From: Phycisphaerae bacterium
GTDB lineage: Bacteria; Planctomycetota; Phycisphaerae; SM23-33
Direction: 5' to 3'
Length of the DNA stretch: 6,597 bases
Assembly: GCA_022866005.1 (NCBI GenBank)
Contig: JALHTV010000272.1
Span: 1-6,597 of the forward strand
The notes beneath the pieces were generated by a model. That model saw only the letters and a program-made list of their open reading frames with translations. It did no database searches and had not been told where the DNA came from. Each line of letters begins with the position of its first letter. The stretch's first letter is position 1. A program made the translations under genes and the position numbers. Below, in pieces: positions 5,307 to 6,597 of the stretch.

Positions 5307-5335
5307 AGACTACAGCGCCCGGCGGGCCAACGCAA
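5307..5335 (-). promoter_or_regulatory. Weak candidate promoter of the OmpA-like lipoprotein gene
   Basis: In the 174-bp gap upstream of the gene, minus-strand TTGCGT (5335-5330) is separated by 17 nt from TAGTCT (5312-5307). The -10 matches only three of six, but it is preceded by TG and shares the TGTAG start of the boxes seen near 220 and 991. GTAGACTAC here is also a short dyad. If used, the leader would be about 100 nt. Confidence 0.28.
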
Positions 5336-5353
5336 GACCCCACCACCAGGCCA

Positions 5354-5371
5354 CCGGCGGCCCCCCGCCGG
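5354..5371 (-). terminator. GC hairpin just after the LapA-like gene
   Basis: A perfect 7-bp stem, CCGGCGG / CCGCCGG, with a 4-nt loop lies 5 nt beyond the stop codon. No T-run follows on the minus strand, so termination is uncertain; it does mark the boundary before the 174-bp gap. Confidence 0.35.
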
Positions 5372-5376
5372 AGCGC

Positions 5377-5661
5377 TCAGGCGGAGGAGGCGCTGCCGCC
5401 CACAGTGTCCGGTCCCGACGAGCCGCGGAGCCGGTGCAGCCCGGCGATCCCGCGCCACAGGACCTTGATCATCCCCCAGGCCACCACGCCCCCCGCGGCC
5501 GAGGCGAGCACGAGCAGCCAGGTCCGGGGGTTGGTGTTGGTCCCGTACAGCGAGAAGGCCGCCCGGTTGCCCCACTGGAGGACCAGGAGCACCAGGGCCG
5601 CCAGCAGGATCAGTCCGCTGAAGACGATCATCACGTACAGCTTCAGGGCTGCCAGTTTCAT
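5377..5661 (-). CDS. Small two-helix inner-membrane protein, LapA/DUF1049-like
   Basis: A 94-residue protein with two predicted membrane helices: about 7-27 (V-M-I-V-F-S-G-L-I-L-L-A-A-L-V) and about 47-65 (W-L-L-V-L-A-S-A-A-G-G-V-V-A-W-G). L-Q-W-G-N follows the first helix and a polar stretch with N-P precedes the second, like the L-Q-N plus second-helix plan of LapA/DUF1049 proteins, which in E. coli help regulate LPS synthesis. The resemblance is by layout and a few residues only, so the family call is tentative. The C-terminal tail (about 70-94) is Gly/Ser/Ala-rich and probably disordered. The start at 5661 has AAAGG 9 nt upstream; a longer in-frame start at 5727 would overlap the preceding gene and lacks membrane-protein character. 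It follows the prepilin peptidase by 20 nt, so the two are probably co-transcribed, which may hint at a membrane or secretion role. Confidence 0.65.
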   Translation of the reverse strand: MKLAALKLYVMIVFSGLILLAALVLLVLQWGNRAAFSLYGTNTNPRTWLLVLASAAGGVVAWGMIKVLWRGIAGLHRLRGSSGPDTVGGSASSA

Positions 5662-5681
5662 GGCGTCCCGCCTTTCGGTCT

Positions 5682-6596
5682 CTATCGCAGCAGCAGCGAA
5701 AGCGTCTCGGCGTAGGGTCGCAGCCACGCCGCCACGTAATCATAGAACAGCATCACGACCAGCGTGCCCACCGCCAGCCAGGGCCCGTAGGGCAGCTCGC
5801 GCTGTCGGCGCCGCGCCAGCAACACCAGCGCCCAGGCCAGGCCGAAGAACGGCGCCACGAAGAACGCCACCGACGGCACGATCCATCCCGTCACCGCGCC
5901 CACCGAGGCCATGAGGTCCACGTCCCCCATGCCCATGGCCTCCTTGCCGAAGGCCAACGTCCCGGCGATCCGCGCGCCCCACACCCACAGCCCGCCGACC
6001 AGCATCCCCAGCAGGGCCGACAACAGCGTGTTGACGTGTGTGGCAAAGGTCCCGCCATAGGGATTGGCCAGCGCCCGCCAGGCCCGCCCCGCCACAGGCC
6101 AGTGCGTCACCAGCACGTACGCCCCCACCGCCAGCAGCGCCGCCGGGGCCAGGTACAGCACCTCGTAGAGGATCTCCTTGCGCGGGTTGACGCCGTGGGC
6201 CTTGGTGATGGCCACCGCCGTGATCGTGGGCTTGGACGGGCCCGCGGCACCGGGCTTGTCGCGGTGGACCTCGACGGTGTCGGCGGCGTCCTGAAAGCTG
6301 GGCCGGATCCACCCCCGCCGCCGCAGGAACATCGCCAACACCAGCCCCGCCGCCGCCCCCACGGCCATCGCGCCGGCCGGGGGGGAGATCGTCGGCAGCA
6401 GCGGGCGCGGCGCCACCGCGGCCGAGACCAGGCCGATCCCGCTGACCACCCAGCAGACCTCCAGCGGCACGATCCACTGCTCGATGTCCACCACCGAGCA
6501 GGCCAGCAACCCGCACAGCAGCACCGCGTGGGCGGTGAACGTCGGCCACGTGTCGGCAAGCAATCCCAGCCCGCTGCGCAGGCCAAACAGGTAGTA
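5682..6596 (-). CDS. Type IV prepilin peptidase (A24 family), 5' end outside the window
   Basis: An inner-membrane aspartic protease that removes the leader of type IV pilins or type II secretion pseudopilins. The 304 visible residues stay open to the right edge without a stop. A possible TTG start at 6563 would leave only a few residues before the first helix and is not believed. The first catalytic motif is C-S-V-V-D-I-E-Q-W-I-V-P with Asp37 of the fragment; the second is G-M-G-D-V-D-L-M with Asp225. E-L-P-Y-G-P-W-L-A near the end is the usual closing motif. The cytoplasmic N-methylation domain with its Cys pairs, if present, lies beyond the edge. The two Asp are 188 residues apart against roughly 65 in PilD-type enzymes. 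The insert has extra hydrophobic segments, a charged loop (D-A-A-D-T-V-E-V-H-R-D-K) and N-P-R-K-E-I-L-Y-E-V-L-Y, a pattern I associate with Planctomycetota homologues. It precedes the LapA-like gene by 20 nt. No pilin genes are visible. Confidence 0.88.
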   Translation of the reverse strand, partial: YYLFGLRSGLGLLADTWPTFTAHAVLLCGLLACSVVDIEQWIVPLEVCWVVSGIGLVSAAVAPRPLLPTISPPAGAMAVGAAAGLVLAMFLRRRGWIRPSFQDAADTVEVHRDKPGAAGPSKPTITAVAITKAHGVNPRKEILYEVLYLAPAALLAVGAYVLVTHWPVAGRAWRALANPYGGTFATHVNTLLSALLGMLVGGLWVWGARIAGTLAFGKEAMGMGDVDLMASVGAVTGWIVPSVAFFVAPFFGLAWALVLLARRRQRELPYGPWLAVGTLVVMLFYDYVAAWLRPYAETLSLLLR

Positions 6597-6597
6597 C

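Noticed and set aside
4462..5715. 417-codon open frame on the plus strand opposite hisH and lipoprotein genes
   Set aside because: It lies antisense to three well-supported genes and its translation is a low-complexity Gly/Arg/Pro/Leu mix with no family resemblance, a common effect of high GC at third codon positions.

Overview
The window is GC-rich chromosomal DNA from a bacterium with a two-membrane style envelope. It carries predicted lipoproteins, one of them peptidoglycan-binding, and a type IV prepilin peptidase. Several proteins look to me like those of Planctomycetota or the wider PVC group, possibly Phycisphaerae: an HU protein with the G-R-N-P-A-T-G-E arm, a Rho with a non-enterobacterial spacer after Walker B, and a prepilin peptidase with a large insert ahead of its G-M-G-D-V motif. 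This placement is inferred from remembered family patterns, not from a search.

Layout, left to right: (1) the 5' end of a Gfo/Idh/MocA-type oxidoreductase on the minus strand, running off the left edge; (2) a YbhB/YbcL-type PEBP protein with an N-terminal secretion signal, minus strand; (3) a 410-bp divergent intergenic region; (4) an HU-family DNA-binding protein, the only plus-strand gene; (5) a perfect 28-nt palindrome with T-rich flanks on both sides, a shared terminator between convergent HU and rho; (6) rho, minus strand, with a good promoter and a leader of about 95 nt; (7) hisA and hisH, minus strand; (8) an OmpA/MotB-type peptidoglycan-binding lipoprotein, minus strand; (9) a small two-helix membrane protein resembling LapA/DUF1049; (10) a type IV prepilin peptidase whose N-terminus lies beyond the right edge.

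On the minus strand the order of transcription is prepilin peptidase, LapA-like protein, (174-bp gap) OmpA-like lipoprotein, hisH, hisA, (short gap with its own promoter) rho. hisH and hisA probably act with a hisF encoded elsewhere in the middle of histidine biosynthesis. The prepilin peptidase and the LapA-like protein are 20 nt apart and probably co-transcribed. The other genes are housekeeping or envelope genes with no obvious common pathway.

I see no mobile element, CRISPR array, tRNA, rRNA or defence locus. The window looks like ordinary core genome. The points most worth a second look are the enlarged prepilin peptidase, the Rho lacking the usual N-terminal helical subdomain, the bidirectional terminator, and a repeated TGTAGAATG motif in front of two of the minus-strand genes.
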